A DNA stretch of 64,000 bases from Ahaetulla prasina (Eukaryota; Chordata; Lepidosauria; Squamata; Colubridae): contig NC_080543.1 in NCBI RefSeq assembly GCF_028640845.1, forward strand, positions 1,248,667-1,312,666. Direction: 5' to 3'. The position numbers and the translations under genes are program-made. Below are positions 21,516 through 32,765 of the stretch, piece by piece. The notes below the pieces were generated by a model, which saw only the letters and a list, made by a program, of their open reading frames with translations, made no database searches and was not told the DNA's origin. How positions within the stretch are numbered: position 1 is the first letter of the stretch; each line of letters starts with the position of its first letter.

Positions 21516-22255
21516 ATGAAACTGAAAAGCGAGCAAAGAGAATTGAAAATAAAAGTGATGAGCTCAGTTGGGAAGAAGCTGAAGTGAGGGAAAGGGGGTC
21601 CTGGGGATTTATATGGGAATGATTGTGGTATGTCAAATAGTGGGATTGAAACAAACGTTACAGGTGGAATTCAAAGGGAGATTGCTGTGGTGTTAGGAAG
21701 CTGGAAAATAGCAAGACTGGAGGTTGCCTCTTAGACTGAATAGTAGGATACAATTAGGAACATGCATCTGAATATTAATGTATCAAAACCCAAAGTAGTT
21801 GCATTTAATAAGGAAAATTCAGCAATCACAAGATATATTTAAAGAGTTAGAAACTGAAAGAAGTAGATGAATTTATGCCCATGTTGGTAAAATGCTTAAT
21901 AAAATAAGAAATGGATAGTACAAATTTTGGCTGCACTGCTAACTGGTATCTTGCTCCTATGTACAAGATACATATCCGGATGTCTTTAGCATTTTTATTG
22001 TTTTAAAATCTATTTAATATTTGTGTGTGTGTGTGTGTGAATTGTAAATTACAGAGAGTCATTGACTGAGAGGAACAGATATAGCAATTGAACAAATAAA
22101 CAGACCAAGAAATAAATAAAACTTTAAGATGGGAAAATAGTGCCAGAGAGCCAGTGGTAAATAAATGCCAGGCATCAGAGCTTGTTCCTGCTCCCTTCAT
22201 CACATGGAAGTGAGAGTTCAATATGTTACGAGAACTATGAAAGTAGCAGTAAAGG
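21516..22255. other. Unassigned AT-rich sequence
   Basis: No gene was recognised. It contains a (TG)n run at about 22021-22038. Some parts may be decayed LINE sequence. Confidence 0.3.
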
Positions 22256-22256
22256 A

Positions 22257-22515
22257 GAATATTTGTAGCTCAAGGTTGAATTCTGGGGTCTTTGGCCCCC
22301 TCTGAGCTTGGTGGCTTCCTTGTAGACATTTCATCATCATCAGTGCTAGAAGGGAGGAGGAGGAGGAGGGATTGATCCTTAGTGCTCTTTGAGCTTAGTT
22401 GTTTTCTTGCAGATGTTTCATGACCCAACTAGGGGACATCATCAGTACTGATATCATCCTCACTAGCACTGATGATGTTACCTAGTTTGGGTCATTAAAC
22501 GTCTGCAAGGAAATG
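22257..22515. repeat. Foldback interspersed repeat, copy 4
   Basis: Two left arms in direct order (22257-22350 and about 22375-22455) are followed by an inverted arm (agcactgatgatgttaccta, then gggtcattaaacgtctgcaa) at about 22470-22512. This is the most elaborate copy of the family in the window. Confidence 0.65.
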
Positions 22516-22774
22516 AGGCACCTGGGACGATCTCACAGCAGCCACACCAGAAGCAATGAGAAGGTTAGCTTCCTTAGATATCAAACCATAACATCCATCC
22601 CATTGAGACTATGGTGCTATATTATGATGGTTTATCTTAATTTGATACTTTATTTTATCTTGTATTATCTAAATAAACAAATAATTCAGAATCTGAATCC
22701 TGAGCTGGGTCATGATAGAAGGCTCACAAGTTGGCAATTTCCACAACCCTCTTTTTCCTTTCAGAATAACCGAA

Positions 22775-23015
22775 TAACAGAGTTGGAAGGGACCTTGGAG
22801 GTCTTCTAGTCCAACCCCCTGCTCAGGCAGGAGACCCTCCTTCTTTAGAAGGGGGACCAGAGTAGCTCTTCGCCAGTCCTCTGGCATCTCCCCAATTCTT
22901 CAAGACTCTTCAGAGACAATTGAGAGAGGACTTGACAGCTCTCCTACTACAGTAGTATCATCAATATTCTAGGATGTATTTCATCCTGGGTTCTGGGGAC
23001 ATTAATCAGGAGATC
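22775..23015 (-). mobile_element. CR1 LINE fragment
   Basis: Begins at the CR1 3' end (gttggaagggaccttggagg, tctagtccaaccccctgctc). It also reads PEDWRRATLVPLLKK on the minus strand, from the start of a CR1 reverse transcriptase, which implies an internal deletion. Confidence 0.6.
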
Positions 23016-23229
23016 TTTGGCCACATTCTTACAGATCTGCACCCTCCCCTGCCTTGTTTGTTTCCAATCTGGGCTACTGAAATCACCATTTCCTCTGATT
23101 GTAAAGACAGAGGCTAAAACGAAGTTGACTTCCTCTCCCTCTTCATTCTTGGGAGGTTGCGGGAGTTGGATTCTCACTGGATTTCCCCAGCTGAAATAAG
23201 CAAGGATCCCACTGTCATCATCTTGTTCT

Positions 23230-23680
23230 GTCTGAAGAGACCCTCCTGGCTAGAGCATGATAGCTTTCACACAGCGGGCTACTTTGCCTTTCCTTCCATT
23301 TTCAGCTGGTCTCCTTCCGTGGTCTGCTGGTTTTAATCAACTAGGAGTGATAAATATGACTTCAGTAACAGAATTGTTAATGCCTGGAATGCACGACCAG
23401 ACTCTGTGGTCTCTTCCCAAAATCCCCAAAGCTTCAACCAAAAACTGTCTACTATTGACCTCACCCCATTCCTAAGAGGTCTGTAAGGGGCGTGCATAAG
23501 AGCACCAGCGTGCCTACCGTTCCTGTCCTAATGTTCCCTTTGATTGTATTCAATTTCGTATGGTTATTACATACTTATGATTATATATATGCTTATATAT
23601 CGTATAGTTATTTCATGCTTATGCTTATATATACTGTTGTGACAAATAAAAATAAATTAAATAAATAAATAAAAAGAACT
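23230..23680 (+). mobile_element. Unclassified LINE 3' end with (AAAT)n tail
   Basis: The frame ends with a LINE-like C-terminus (NRIVNAWNARPDSVVS). A 3' UTR follows (ataagagcaccagcgtgcct, accgttcctgtccta) with TATA-rich sequence and an AAAT tail. The same 3' end is at about 49020-49170. Confidence 0.6.
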
Positions 23681-23729
23681 AGTTCTAGTCCACTCTTAGG
23701 TACAGAAGCCAGCTTCATGACCAGTCATT

Positions 23730-23825
23730 CCCTCTCCACCCTTGGAAGGACCTTGGAGGCCTTCTAGTCTAGCCCGCTGTTCAAGCAGAAGACCCTAAAT
23801 GGTTGTCCAAGCAGTGCCAGGATTG
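23730..23825 (-). mobile_element. Short CR1 3' fragment
   Basis: CR1 3' end signature (aaggaccttggaggccttct, agtctagccc), about 90 bases. Confidence 0.6.
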
Positions 23826-23872
23826 CAACAAGTGGGCTGAGAAAAACCCTCATCATGAACTAAATCAGGAGT

Positions 23873-23985
23873 CTCCAAACTTGGCAACTTTAAGACTTGT
23901 GGACTTGTGGCCATGCTGGTTAGGGACTTCTGGAAATTGAAGTCCACAAGTCTTAATGTTGCCAAGAAACCCTTGGCTTAAATCT
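23873..23985. repeat. Palindromic MITE-like repeat
   Basis: Left arm 'ggcaactttaagacttgtgg' and right arm 'gaagtccacaagtcttaatg' are inverse complements over most of their length. The same unit appears twice at 47530-47745. Confidence 0.65.
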
Positions 23986-24487
23986 CTGCTGTGAGAATTG
24001 AGCAGGGCCAGGACGGAAGCAAATGGATCCTGAAACCGAGCAGAGCACAATGAGAACATGGGGGAAGTACCCAAATGTTGGGGCACTTCCTTTGTTACCC
24101 TCCGGGATCCTCTTCTCTGTCACTTCCCCAAATGAGCCTCAGGAGCGTCTGGGGTTGCTGCCCTTCAAGGCCCTGGGGGCAGAGGATGCTTTGAAAGGCT
24201 CTGTGCGTGAAGCAAGGCCATCTGGGAGACCCCCAGGCACAGCTGTCATTTCAGGACTGTGATGTCATGGCCATGATGCCACAGTGGATTTGGGGGAGCA
24301 GGGTGAACATTCCTGGGGGAAAGAAAAGAGCTGGTGACTGGGTTGGGAGCGAGGCCAGGGGAAGGCATGCCTGCTGAAGGGGCTTGGGGCTCTCAGAAGG
24401 CAGGGCAAAGCACCTGGGAGCCTCCCCAGGACCCCCTGGCCTTACCTGCCCTTTTGCTAGGAATGGACCGGTGGTGGCACCCCAGCC
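23986..24487. other. Upstream region of ubiquilin-like gene 4
   Basis: No repeat was recognised. A splice acceptor (ttacctgcccttttgctag) ends at 24460, 27 bases before the ATG. The first gene of the cluster has the same 27-base spacing. Confidence 0.4.
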
Positions 24488-26173
24488 ATGAGCAATGACC
24501 CCAATGCCAGCCCCGTGGAGAGCACCAGTGAACCCAAACTCATAAGGGTGACTTTGAAAAGCTCAGGGGGAACACAGGACTGCCTGGTAGATGAGAAGAG
24601 CACCGTTGCGGAGCTCAAGAGTGAGGCTGGACGCCATTTCTTGGTCAGCAAGGAGCAGATGCTGCTGATATTTGCGGGGGAAATATTGAAAGACCAGGAA
24701 ACTTTTCTTCAGCATGGCATCCACAATGGGGACACAGTGCATGTGGTGGTGAAAAGGCCAGAACTCAGACCCAACCATGCCCTGCAAACAGACTCAGTTG
24801 CACCAAGCTGTAGTACCCCTGACCCAGCTGCTGGTGCCCCTGAGTCTTCTGGGGGGATTAACTTGCAACCATTGCTGAGAAGCATCAGGAGAGACCTGCT
24901 GACTCTGCTAGACACTTTTAGTGAGTTGCCTCAGCACTTCCAGCATCATCCAGAACTCATGTTCCAGGTGGTGCAGAGCGCCACCGTTCAGAGTTTGCTC
25001 TCCAAGGAGTGCAACCCTCTCACAGTTGCCTTCATCCTGGGAGTCTCCAGCCTAGTCAGTCTGAGAGTGATGCAGTCAAGAGACGAGAAAGAGGAGGAGT
25101 TTAGTGACAGGGTGGTTGCCGAGGTTCTGGAGAAACCTTTTGTTCAGAACATCCTCACCAACACAAAGGAGATGGCCCAGTTCTTGTCAGAGAACCCAAA
25201 GCTGAAAACATTTGCTCAAGAGACGCCACAGTTTGGCAGGTTGTTGAGCCTCAGTGGCTTAACTAAGATGATGGTCTCCTATAAGAAGCTTCCCCGACTG
25301 GCGGACACCATCACGCCAGACATCAGCCTTGAAGCGGACATGCTGGATGATCTGCAATCCTTCCGCCAGTTGTTTGTGGATATCCGCCAGGTCCTCTCCA
25401 GTCCAGAGGTCCAGGATGAACTCGAGGAAAGGATGCTGAGGCACACTATCGAAACCAGCCCTTCCTTAATCCAACTTGCTAAAGAAAACGCAAGCATTGG
25501 CCACCTGCTGAGCAATCCGAAGATCGTGGGAGAAATAATCAGGTACATCCAAAAGCCAGAAGTCAAGAAGGAAATGGACAGACGTTGTGACCAGATCCTG
25601 AGCAACATTGAAAGTTTCCCAGGAGGCTATAACATCTTGAAACGCATGTATAAGGAGATTGAAGAGCCCATATGGAGTGCAATGGAACAACAGCACGAAA
25701 ATCCTTTTGCCACACAGGGTCCAGCTTCAAATCAGGCCGTTCTTCCCCCCAGAATAGAGAACAGAACACCTCTGCCAGACCCCTGGGTTCCTCGGCAGCT
25801 GCAGACCAGGCCTCAGGAGATGGGCAGGGTCAACTTGCAGAGAGGTGCTGTGGAAGAGGGAAACCTCCATCTAGAGAAGATATCAAAGGGGACCCAAGTG
25901 GACTTTAGTTTAGAAAGCAGCCAGACTGAGGGCTCACCTGAGGCACCAAATGCCAGCCCAGAGACGGCCTTCTCTTTCTTGCAAGATGAAGAACCCCCAG
26001 CCACAGAGTCTCCAGTCTCAGAGGCTCCAATAGTTCAATCTCAGGATCTGCAGGTGCTACCTGGCCAGCCTAACGCAAACCTAAAGAAAGGACCGAGTTC
26101 TCAAGAGCTGGTGGAGACAGAAGAAAACCTTGAAACATCCACAGAGACTCCACCTGGCTCCAGCCTACCCTAG
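24488..26173 (+). CDS. Divergent ubiquilin-family protein without UBA domain (cluster gene 4)
   Basis: A 561-residue protein in one coding exon. A ubiquitin-like domain spans about residues 17-90 (LIRVTLKSSGGTQD, IFAGEILKDQETFLQHGI). A first STI1-type segment is at about 215-280 (EVLEKPFVQNILTNTKEMAQ, then NPKLKTFAQETPQFGRLLSL). A second spans about 300-415 (ASIGHLLSNPKIVGEIIRYI, then SNIESFPGGYNILKRMYKEI), followed by NPFA and the ubiquilin linker motif PLPDPWVP. The C-terminal 120 residues are rich in Glu, Ser, Pro and Thr, with no UBA domain. By architecture it could engage the proteasome through the UBL and clients through STI1, but not ubiquitin through a UBA; that is inference. It is the last gene of the same-strand cluster. 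AATAAA at 26267 is its likely poly(A) signal. Orthology to mammalian UBQLNL versus a squamate-specific paralogue is open. Confidence 0.88.
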   Translation: MSNDPNASPVESTSEPKLIRVTLKSSGGTQDCLVDEKSTVAELKSEAGRHFLVSKEQMLLIFAGEILKDQETFLQHGIHNGDTVHVVVKRPELRPNHALQTDSVAPSCSTPDPAAGAPESSGGINLQPLLRSIRRDLLTLLDTFSELPQHFQHHPELMFQVVQSATVQSLLSKECNPLTVAFILGVSSLVSLRVMQSRDEKEEEFSDRVVAEVLEKPFVQNILTNTKEMAQFLSENPKLKTFAQETPQFGRLLSLSGLTKMMVSYKKLPRLADTITPDISLEADMLDDLQSFRQLFVDIRQVLSSPEVQDELEERMLRHTIETSPSLIQLAKENASIGHLLSNPKIVGEIIRYIQKPEVKKEMDRRCDQILSNIESFPGGYNILKRMYKEIEEPIWSAMEQQHENPFATQGPASNQAVLPPRIENRTPLPDPWVPRQLQTRPQEMGRVNLQRGAVEEGNLHLEKISKGTQVDFSLESSQTEGSPEAPNASPETAFSFLQDEEPPATESPVSEAPIVQSQDLQVLPGQPNANLKKGPSSQELVETEENLETSTETPPGSSLP

Positions 26174-26266
26174 TTCCACTCTCTTTCTGAGCTCAGGGGT
26201 CTTTGGTAAAGACAGAAGCCTTTCAGCCAACCAAGTCATGGCCTCTCTTTTTTCAAGTCTGGGGAC

Positions 26267-26272
26267 AATAAA
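26267..26272 (+). terminator. Poly(A) signal AATAAA of ubiquilin-like gene 4
   Basis: Canonical AATAAA about 95 bases after the stop. A CR1 element begins immediately afterwards. Confidence 0.6.
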
Positions 26273-26284
26273 GAACATTCTTTG

Positions 26285-27445
26285 TGGACCAGCGAAATGC
26301 AGTGAGCATAGTATACTTGGATTTCAGCGAGGCATTGACAAAGTAGACCACAACTTACTTCTTGGTAAGCTAGAAAAATTTGGGATAGACAGAATCACCA
26401 CCAGATGGATTTGTAACTGGCTGACAAAATGTACTCAATAAGTAGTCCTTAACAGTACTATGTCTACATGGAGGGAAGTAAGCAGTGGGGCACCCCAAGG
26501 CTCTGTCTTAGGCCCAGTACTCTTCACTATCTTCATCAATGACTTAGATGAGGGAATAGAAGGGGAACTCATCAAATCTGCAGATGATACTAAGCTGGCA
26601 GGAATACCCAACACCCCAGAAGACAAGTTCAGGATCCAAAAAGATCTTGACAGACTTGAGCAATGGTCCTTATCCAATGAAATGAAATGTAATGTGGAGA
26701 AAAGCAAGATTTTACATTTAGGCAGAAAAAAACCAAAATACAAGTACAGATTAGGCAAAACCTGGCTCAAAAACAATAACTGTGAGAGGGAGCTTGGAGT
26801 CCTAGTGGATGGTCACTTAAAGATGAGCTAGCAGTTTGCAACAACAGCAGAAAAACAACAACTAATACAATTCTTGGTTGTATAAACAGACACATAGAAT
26901 CAAAATCACATGAAAAATTAGTACCGCTTTATAAATCCTTAGTAAGACCACACCTAGAATACTGCACCCAGTTTTGATCACCATATTATAGAAAAGATGT
27001 TAAAACTCTGGAAAAAGTGCAGAGAAGAGCAACAAAGACGATTAGGGGGCTGAAGGCTAAAATATATGAAGAATGGTTTCAGGAATTGGGTTAATCTAAT
27101 CTAGTGAAAAGAAGGACTAAGGGTGACATGATAGCAGTTTTCTAATATTTAGGGGCTATCACAGAGGAGAGGGGGTCAACACCTGAAGGCAAGACAAGAA
27201 ACAACAGATGGAAACTATTCAAGATGAGATCCAACCTAGAATTAAGGAGGAATTCCCTGACAGTGAAAACAACCAATGGAACAGCTTCCCTTCAGAAGTT
27301 GTGCGTGGTCCAAACTGAAGGCTTTTAAGAAGAGACAAGACAATGATTTGTCTGAAATGGTCCAGGGTTTCCCTGCTTAAGGGGGAGGGGTGGACTAGAA
27401 GACCTCAAAATTCCTTCCAACTCTGTTATTCTGATTTCCCCCACA
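26285..27445 (+). mobile_element. CR1 LINE, 5'-truncated, decayed
   Basis: Reads CR1 ORF2 reverse transcriptase parts (FQRGIDKVDHNLLLGKLE, GAPQGSVLGPVLFTIFINDL, SADDTKLAG) and then the C-terminal region. It ends with the CR1 3' terminus (tagaagacctcaaaattcct). The catalytic box appears as SADDT. Several stops and frameshifts show it is dead. Confidence 0.85.
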
Positions 27446-27814
27446 TGTTTTACAAACAGATCATTGTAGGAGAAGGGCTGGCAGAACCTGGGGCAGAATC
27501 GTAAGAGGTATCAGCCCAGAATCCCTACGTAACCACAAGTGAACTAAGTCCAACTTCCCTTGAGTTTCGTTGACCCTTTTCTAACTCCAAACTGGTCTCT
27601 GACCTGAGTTGCGAAGATTCCTGTGCAGAGGCATTTTAGCAATAAACCACTTTAATTGGACCTTCACGTGTGGACCTGGTCTTTTATACCAGTCAGTAAT
27701 ATAGGATCATAAATATTTGTTTTGCAAAAGATGTTGCTTATTGCAGGAAGCTTGTCACATGAGGTTTTTTATGTCCTGATTTCTTTCACATCCTTCTTTC
27801 TCCTTTGTCCAGCT
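27446..27814. other. Unassigned intergenic sequence
   Basis: Nothing recognised. An ataaa run near 27640 is followed by sequence of unknown origin. Confidence 0.3.
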
Positions 27815-28070
27815 CTTTGTTTTTTATATATAATTTTTTAAAATTTTATAGACATAATACATCATTCATTCCGCCTGTCATCTCGGTGTTTCTTCGGTGA
27901 CTTCTTTTTCTTCTTGTTATTCCTCCCATCTTCATTTTTTCTTAATATATTTCAACATCACTCCCATAATACAATACTCTTACTAGAGCATTCTCTTACT
28001 TAAACTATTAATTTATTTATCTATATCTGTTTTCTAACCAATGATATCTTCCTATTTCCAATTCTCACAC
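27815..28070 (-). mobile_element. Probable L1 3' UTR fragment
   Basis: AT- and T-rich sequence with dispersed tcccatctt/ttctaacc blocks. It resembles the 3' ends of the L1 copies at 36.75 and 55.65 kb. There is no coding remnant. Confidence 0.4.
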
Positions 28071-28360
28071 TCCCCCACCCTGCCCATAAGTCCCCAGTTC
28101 TTCCACTCAGGGCTTCCTTGCCTAATCCTGACCCTGTCTCTCCTGTGAGGAAGCGTCCACATAATTTACATTCTGCAGAATTGCCTTTCATCCCTTTTGC
28201 CTCGGAGTTCCAGAGTTCAGGAGGCTAACTCAACTAATTGTCCCTTCTGGACCACCGCAGACCTCTCTTCAAGCTCACCTTCTGTTCTGGCATTCAGGTA
28301 GAGAGAGAGGCTACAACACAGCAGCCAAACAACGCTGAGCCTCCTTCCTGCTCCTCCCTC

Positions 28361-29282
28361 TTAGGTGGTCTTTGGTGAAAAGAGTTTGCCCAAAGCCTTG
28401 AGTATTTCTTTTGTTTTGATGCTGTAGATGATGGGGTTCAGTAGCGGAGGAACCAGGAGGTAGATGTGGGCCAGGAGGGAGTGCACCAGAGGGGACGCTT
28501 GCCGGCCAAATCTATACACCATGGAGAGACCACTCATTGGGGTGTAGTAAACCACTACTGCAGAGATGTGGGAGACGCAGGTATTGAAGGCCTTCAGGCG
28601 ACCTTCTCTCAAGCTGATGCGCAGGACAGTCTTAAGGATCAGGGCATAGGACAAGATGATAAAGAGGGAATCCAGGCCAAAACTGCAGAGTGAGACAAAG
28701 AGACCATGAAGGCTGTTGAGGGTTGTGTCCACACACGGGAGCCGGATCAGGCTGGGGGGCAGGCAGTAGGGGTGAGCCAGCACATTGGCCCCACAGAAGG
28801 GCAGCTTCCTCATGAGAAGAGGCAGTGGGACAAGCAAGACGATGCTTTTCACTGCAATGCCCGAGCCTATCAGGGCGATCCGGTTGGCGGTCAGGAGGGT
28901 GGCATACTGCAGCGGGTTGTAGATGGCGATGAAGCGGTCAAGGGCCATGGCCCAGAGCAGCAGTGGATGAAGAATATCTGGCTGAGGCAAGCGTCAAGGC
29001 CAATCTCCCGGACACCGAAGAGGAAGATGCCCAGCACGGTGGGGAGGGTGGAGAGGGACACCCCAGCTCGCTCACCGCCAGCATGGAGAGGAAAAGGTAC
29101 ATGGGTTTGTGTAAGTTGTGGTTCTTCACAATCGCAAGGAGAACAGCACTGTTTCCCAAGATGGCAATGGCATAGAGGAAGCAGAAAGGGAGGGAGATCC
29201 AGGGGCTGCTGGCCTCCAGCCCTCGGATGCCGACCAGGAAGAAGGTAGGAGAGGTGGCACTCCAGTTTCTGAGGGGGGCCAT
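28361..29282 (-). pseudogene. Class I odorant receptor pseudogene, OR51-like
   Basis: An otherwise well-preserved receptor on the minus strand. It has an ATG at 29282, glycosylation site [72 protein letters not shown] (an OR51-like TM5 entry), CVSHISAVVVYYTP, PLLNPIIYSIKTKEI, and a stop at 28361-28363. The frame breaks after SELG by loss of one G near 29067. It breaks again in TM3, where roughly eight to nine codons before AMALDRF are missing or out of frame (about 28950-28970). Two separate lesions argue for a genuine pseudogene. It lies between the ubiquilin cluster and the globin genes, as OR51 genes do in mammals. Confidence 0.85.
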
Positions 29283-29449
29283 GAGTGTCTTTCTCCCCCC
29301 TCCAGCACCTGCAAGTACATGAAAATTAACAATGAGCATGGAGTCTGTGTTGCTGGTGGTTTGGTTCTGCCCGGGAGGAAAGGCAAGGCAACATGACCTG
29401 CTACAATTATCGGTGATGGACCTTGCTTGAGCATCAGATGCAGGGTCCA

Positions 29450-30408
29450 ATCTGAGTCAGTCACTGGAACCAAAAGTTTATTCTTCCAAGCTTTCGGGCT
29501 CATACTGAAACTTCCTGTACCTCACTTTCATAACATGCTTTTTTTGTATAGAATAAACAGCCTCCCTACCCCTTCTGGGGAGCTGTAAAGGAAACTCCGG
29601 GCTGAGAGTCCACGCTCTTGAGTCTGGCTCGGTCAAATCAGGTGGGCATTAAAAGGAACCAAGGACACCTGGAAAAGGGGCAACCAATTCCTGGGGTATC
29701 CCTAAGCAGAACAATTTTTGTAGGGTCCCATCTGCGTCTCCCCACCCCCAGCCACAAATGGAAGCTGGACCTGGGCTTGGAGGGGACCTCAGGGTGCCTG
29801 GTTCAAGCCCCAGCTGGTGCAGCAGCAAATATGGCAGCTGCTCCTCATTCCAGGCTCAAGACCCACCACTACCCCACCTAGAAATTCATGGTGTTGTTGC
29901 TGCACGAGACAGAGTGAAAAACAGCCCTGCTTTCTCATCAGGGGAAGTTGAAACCAGCCCAAAGGAGAGGGGGAGACACTTGCTCCAGGTTGAAACTAAA
30001 ATAAAATTTAAAAATGGCTCAGAATTTCTGCCACCAATCACCATTATTAACCAGCATTCAGAAGACACAATAAAAACTCCTTAATTGCACGACATCCTAG
30101 TCCAAGCCAAGTCCAAAAGGGCCAGAGAATTCCTGTAGACCTGCCACTCAGACACACCAGCCATCAACAGGCACCTAGAGATAAATGACATCTACGCACC
30201 AAAATCAAAAAGCCAAAAAGGAAACAAAAAGAGCAAACTGCCATTTAGCCAGCAGTCAATACCCAGATAAGCAGAGATGAACACCAAGCAGCAAATTATA
30301 CCCCATTCATGGAACTACCAATTGAGTAAACAACAGACTAATCAAGGAACCACCAAGGAGAAAACAACATTCCCACCAACACTGACAGCACAAATCACTT
30401 GTATATAA

Positions 30409-30439
<31 letters not shown>

Positions 30440-31025
30440 GAGAGAGAGCTTCCCTACCATGATGAAGTTTTGAGGCTGTTTCTTCAGTGACCAATTCATC
30501 CCCATGCAAACTAGGTAGGAGAAGCCCTCAATCTCCTTCTTCGCCTTCCTGTCACAGGTATTTGAGACAGCCAGGCTGACTGAGCCATGAATTCGGAGCC
30601 AGCCGAAGAAAAGGGAGAAACAGCTCATGGAGTCCTATGAAGAGAGTGACTTCTACGAGACCCATCTTCCCTGCAACCTCACCTCTCACATGTATTCTGC
30701 AGAGTTACTTCTAGCTGTCATTGCCACTTCTTGTCCCCAAAAACCTCCCCACACCCCAAACAGCCTTGCTCAGAAGCATAGAAGCCTGGATCCCTTTAGA
30801 GGAGACAAACTTCCTCAGGAGAGGCCTCCCCCAGCCCAGAACCTGCCCCTGAGTTGCCCAGAGCCAACAGCTGGGACTGCTGGGTACATCCCGACTTTCG
30901 GGAGTTGATGTCAGGAGATCTGCCAGCACAACTCATCTGGGACCAAGAATCTGGCCAGCCTCAGGTTGTCCTTATCTGGAAGGTGCTCCTACACAGGGGA
31001 ACAGGAGTCTTCCTTTGCACAAGAT
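29450..31025. other. Intergenic sequence with minor repeats
   Basis: No gene was found. An (AC)n run is at about 30408-30436. The stretch at about 30080-30390 has the look of a decayed retroelement reading frame but was not identified. Confidence 0.3.
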
Positions 31026-31027
31026 AT

Positions 31028-31165
31028 AAACTGAAGAAGCTCTTTGGATGAAGAACAAAATGTTTTCAAAGGGGGGAAAAACCCGAGAAAGCCCAGTTGC
31101 CTTTTGAAAAAAACCACCTTTGAGACAACCATGACCTGGATGATTGAGAATTTCCATGGACAGTT
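31028..31165. repeat. Interspersed repeat, copy B (family of 9715-9990)
   Basis: Shares 'aacaaaatgttttcaaa', 'gaaagcccagttgccttttg' and 'gacaaccatgacctggatga' with copy A. Confidence 0.55.
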
Positions 31166-31324
31166 TTCCTTTGCAGGCAATGGTGGAAGGAAGAGGGGGG
31201 GGGGGGAGATCAACGTCAGGTCAAGGCAAGTCAAGGTAATGATCAGTCCACTAATGGGAGAAAATGGCAAGGAAGTGATGGGCAGTAGGGAGAAAGGGGA
31301 ACTGCCTAATTCTTTCTTTGCACG

Positions 31325-32120
31325 TATTTTTACAGATCATGCCAGACAAACCTTATTGCCCACTTCAATAAACTAGTGGATGAGAGAAATGCAGTGAACA
31401 TAGTATACTTGGACATCAGCAAGGCATTTGACAAAATAGACCACAAGCTACTTCTTGGTAAGCTAGAAAAAGGTGGGTTAAATGACATAATGACCAGATG
31501 GATTCACAGCTGACTGGCCAACCATACTCAGTATATAGTCCTCAATGGAACTACAGCTACAGGGAGGGAAGTAAGTGGGCCCAGTACTTTTCAACTTCTC
31601 CATACATGACTTAGATGAAAAGACAGAAGGGGAACTCACCAAATTTGCAGAAGATACTAAGCTGGGTGGGGGGAAATGGTTAATATTTGAGAAGATAGGC
31701 TCAGGTTTCAGAAATACCTTGACAGACTGGAACACTGGGCCCTATCCAACAAAATGTGATTTATTGGTGAGAAAAGTAAGGTTTTACACTTAGGCAAGAA
31801 AAACCAAATACACAGATACAAAATAGGTGGTACCTAAATCAAGAGCAGTAATTCTGAGAGGGATCTTGGAGTCCTAGTGGACAATCATTTAAATAAGAGC
31901 CAGAACTGTGCTGCAGCTACCAAAAAAGTCAATACAATCCTAGCTGCATCAACAGAAAGATAGTGTCAAGGTCATGTGATGTATTCGTACCATTTTATAC
32001 TGTGTAAGACCACACTTGGAATACTGCGTCCAGTTTAGGTCACCACAATAAAAATAAGATGTTGAGATTCTATCAAGAGTGCAGAGAAGAGCAACAAAGA
32101 TGATCAGGGGGCTGGAGGCT
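31325..32120 (+). mobile_element. CR1 LINE, decayed
   Basis: Frames show CR1 ORF2 pieces (ISKAFDKIDHKLLLGKLE, then FNFSIHDLDEKTEGELTKFA). Further downstream is the 'gagaggga.cttggagtccta' region. Many stops and frameshifts. Confidence 0.8.
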
Positions 32121-32460
32121 AAAGCTGGAAGGGACCTTAGAGGTCTTCTAGTCCAACCCCCTGCTCAAGCAGGAGATTCTCTATCATTTCAGACAAGTGG
32201 CTGTCCAGTCTTAAAAACCTCCAGTGATGAAGCACCCACAACTTATGAAGGCAAGTTGTTCTCACTGTCAGGAAGTTTCTCCTTAATTCTAGGTTGCTTC
32301 TCTCTTTGATCAGTTTCCATCCATTGTTTCTTGTCCTGCTTTCTGGTGCTTTGGAGAACAGGTTGACCCCATCCTGTTTGTGGCAGCCCCACAAATATGA
32401 ATTAAGGAGAAACTTCCTAACAGGAAGAACAATTAGCCCATGGAATGTAGCCAGGTTTTT
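32118..32460 (-). mobile_element. CR1 LINE 3' fragment in opposite orientation
   Basis: A minus-strand CR1 3' end (ggaagggaccttagaggtct, tctagtccaaccccctgctc) with SRTRNNGWKLIKERSNLELR coding remnants. It abuts the plus-strand CR1 at about 32118, suggesting insertion of one into the other. Confidence 0.75.
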
Positions 32461-32750
32461 AGGGCCTTAGGAAAGGCTAATGGCTTATAAACTGCTTAGT
32501 AAATTGCTTATTATTGATTTTCTAGAGTTTAAGAACCTTCCCCATGACAAGTTTTATTACATGGGAGCATCTCCTTCTACCCTGAATGAAAGAAGCTCCA
32601 TGTAAGTTTAAGAAGAAATAAAAAGAAAAGCTTTAAATTTTGGAAAACAGGAAAAGGGGAGACTAGAATGTGGATTATGGAAAGTTAAGGCTGGATGGAC
32701 CTGAAAGAAAATTTTTGGTGGAGTGTTTAAAAATGTATAAAGAATACATG

Positions 32751-32765
32751 AAAATTTTAAATTTT
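32751..32765. repeat. Target-site duplication, left copy
   Basis: AAAATTTTAAATTTT, identical to 34606-34620. It brackets the ORF1-only L1. Confidence 0.85.
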
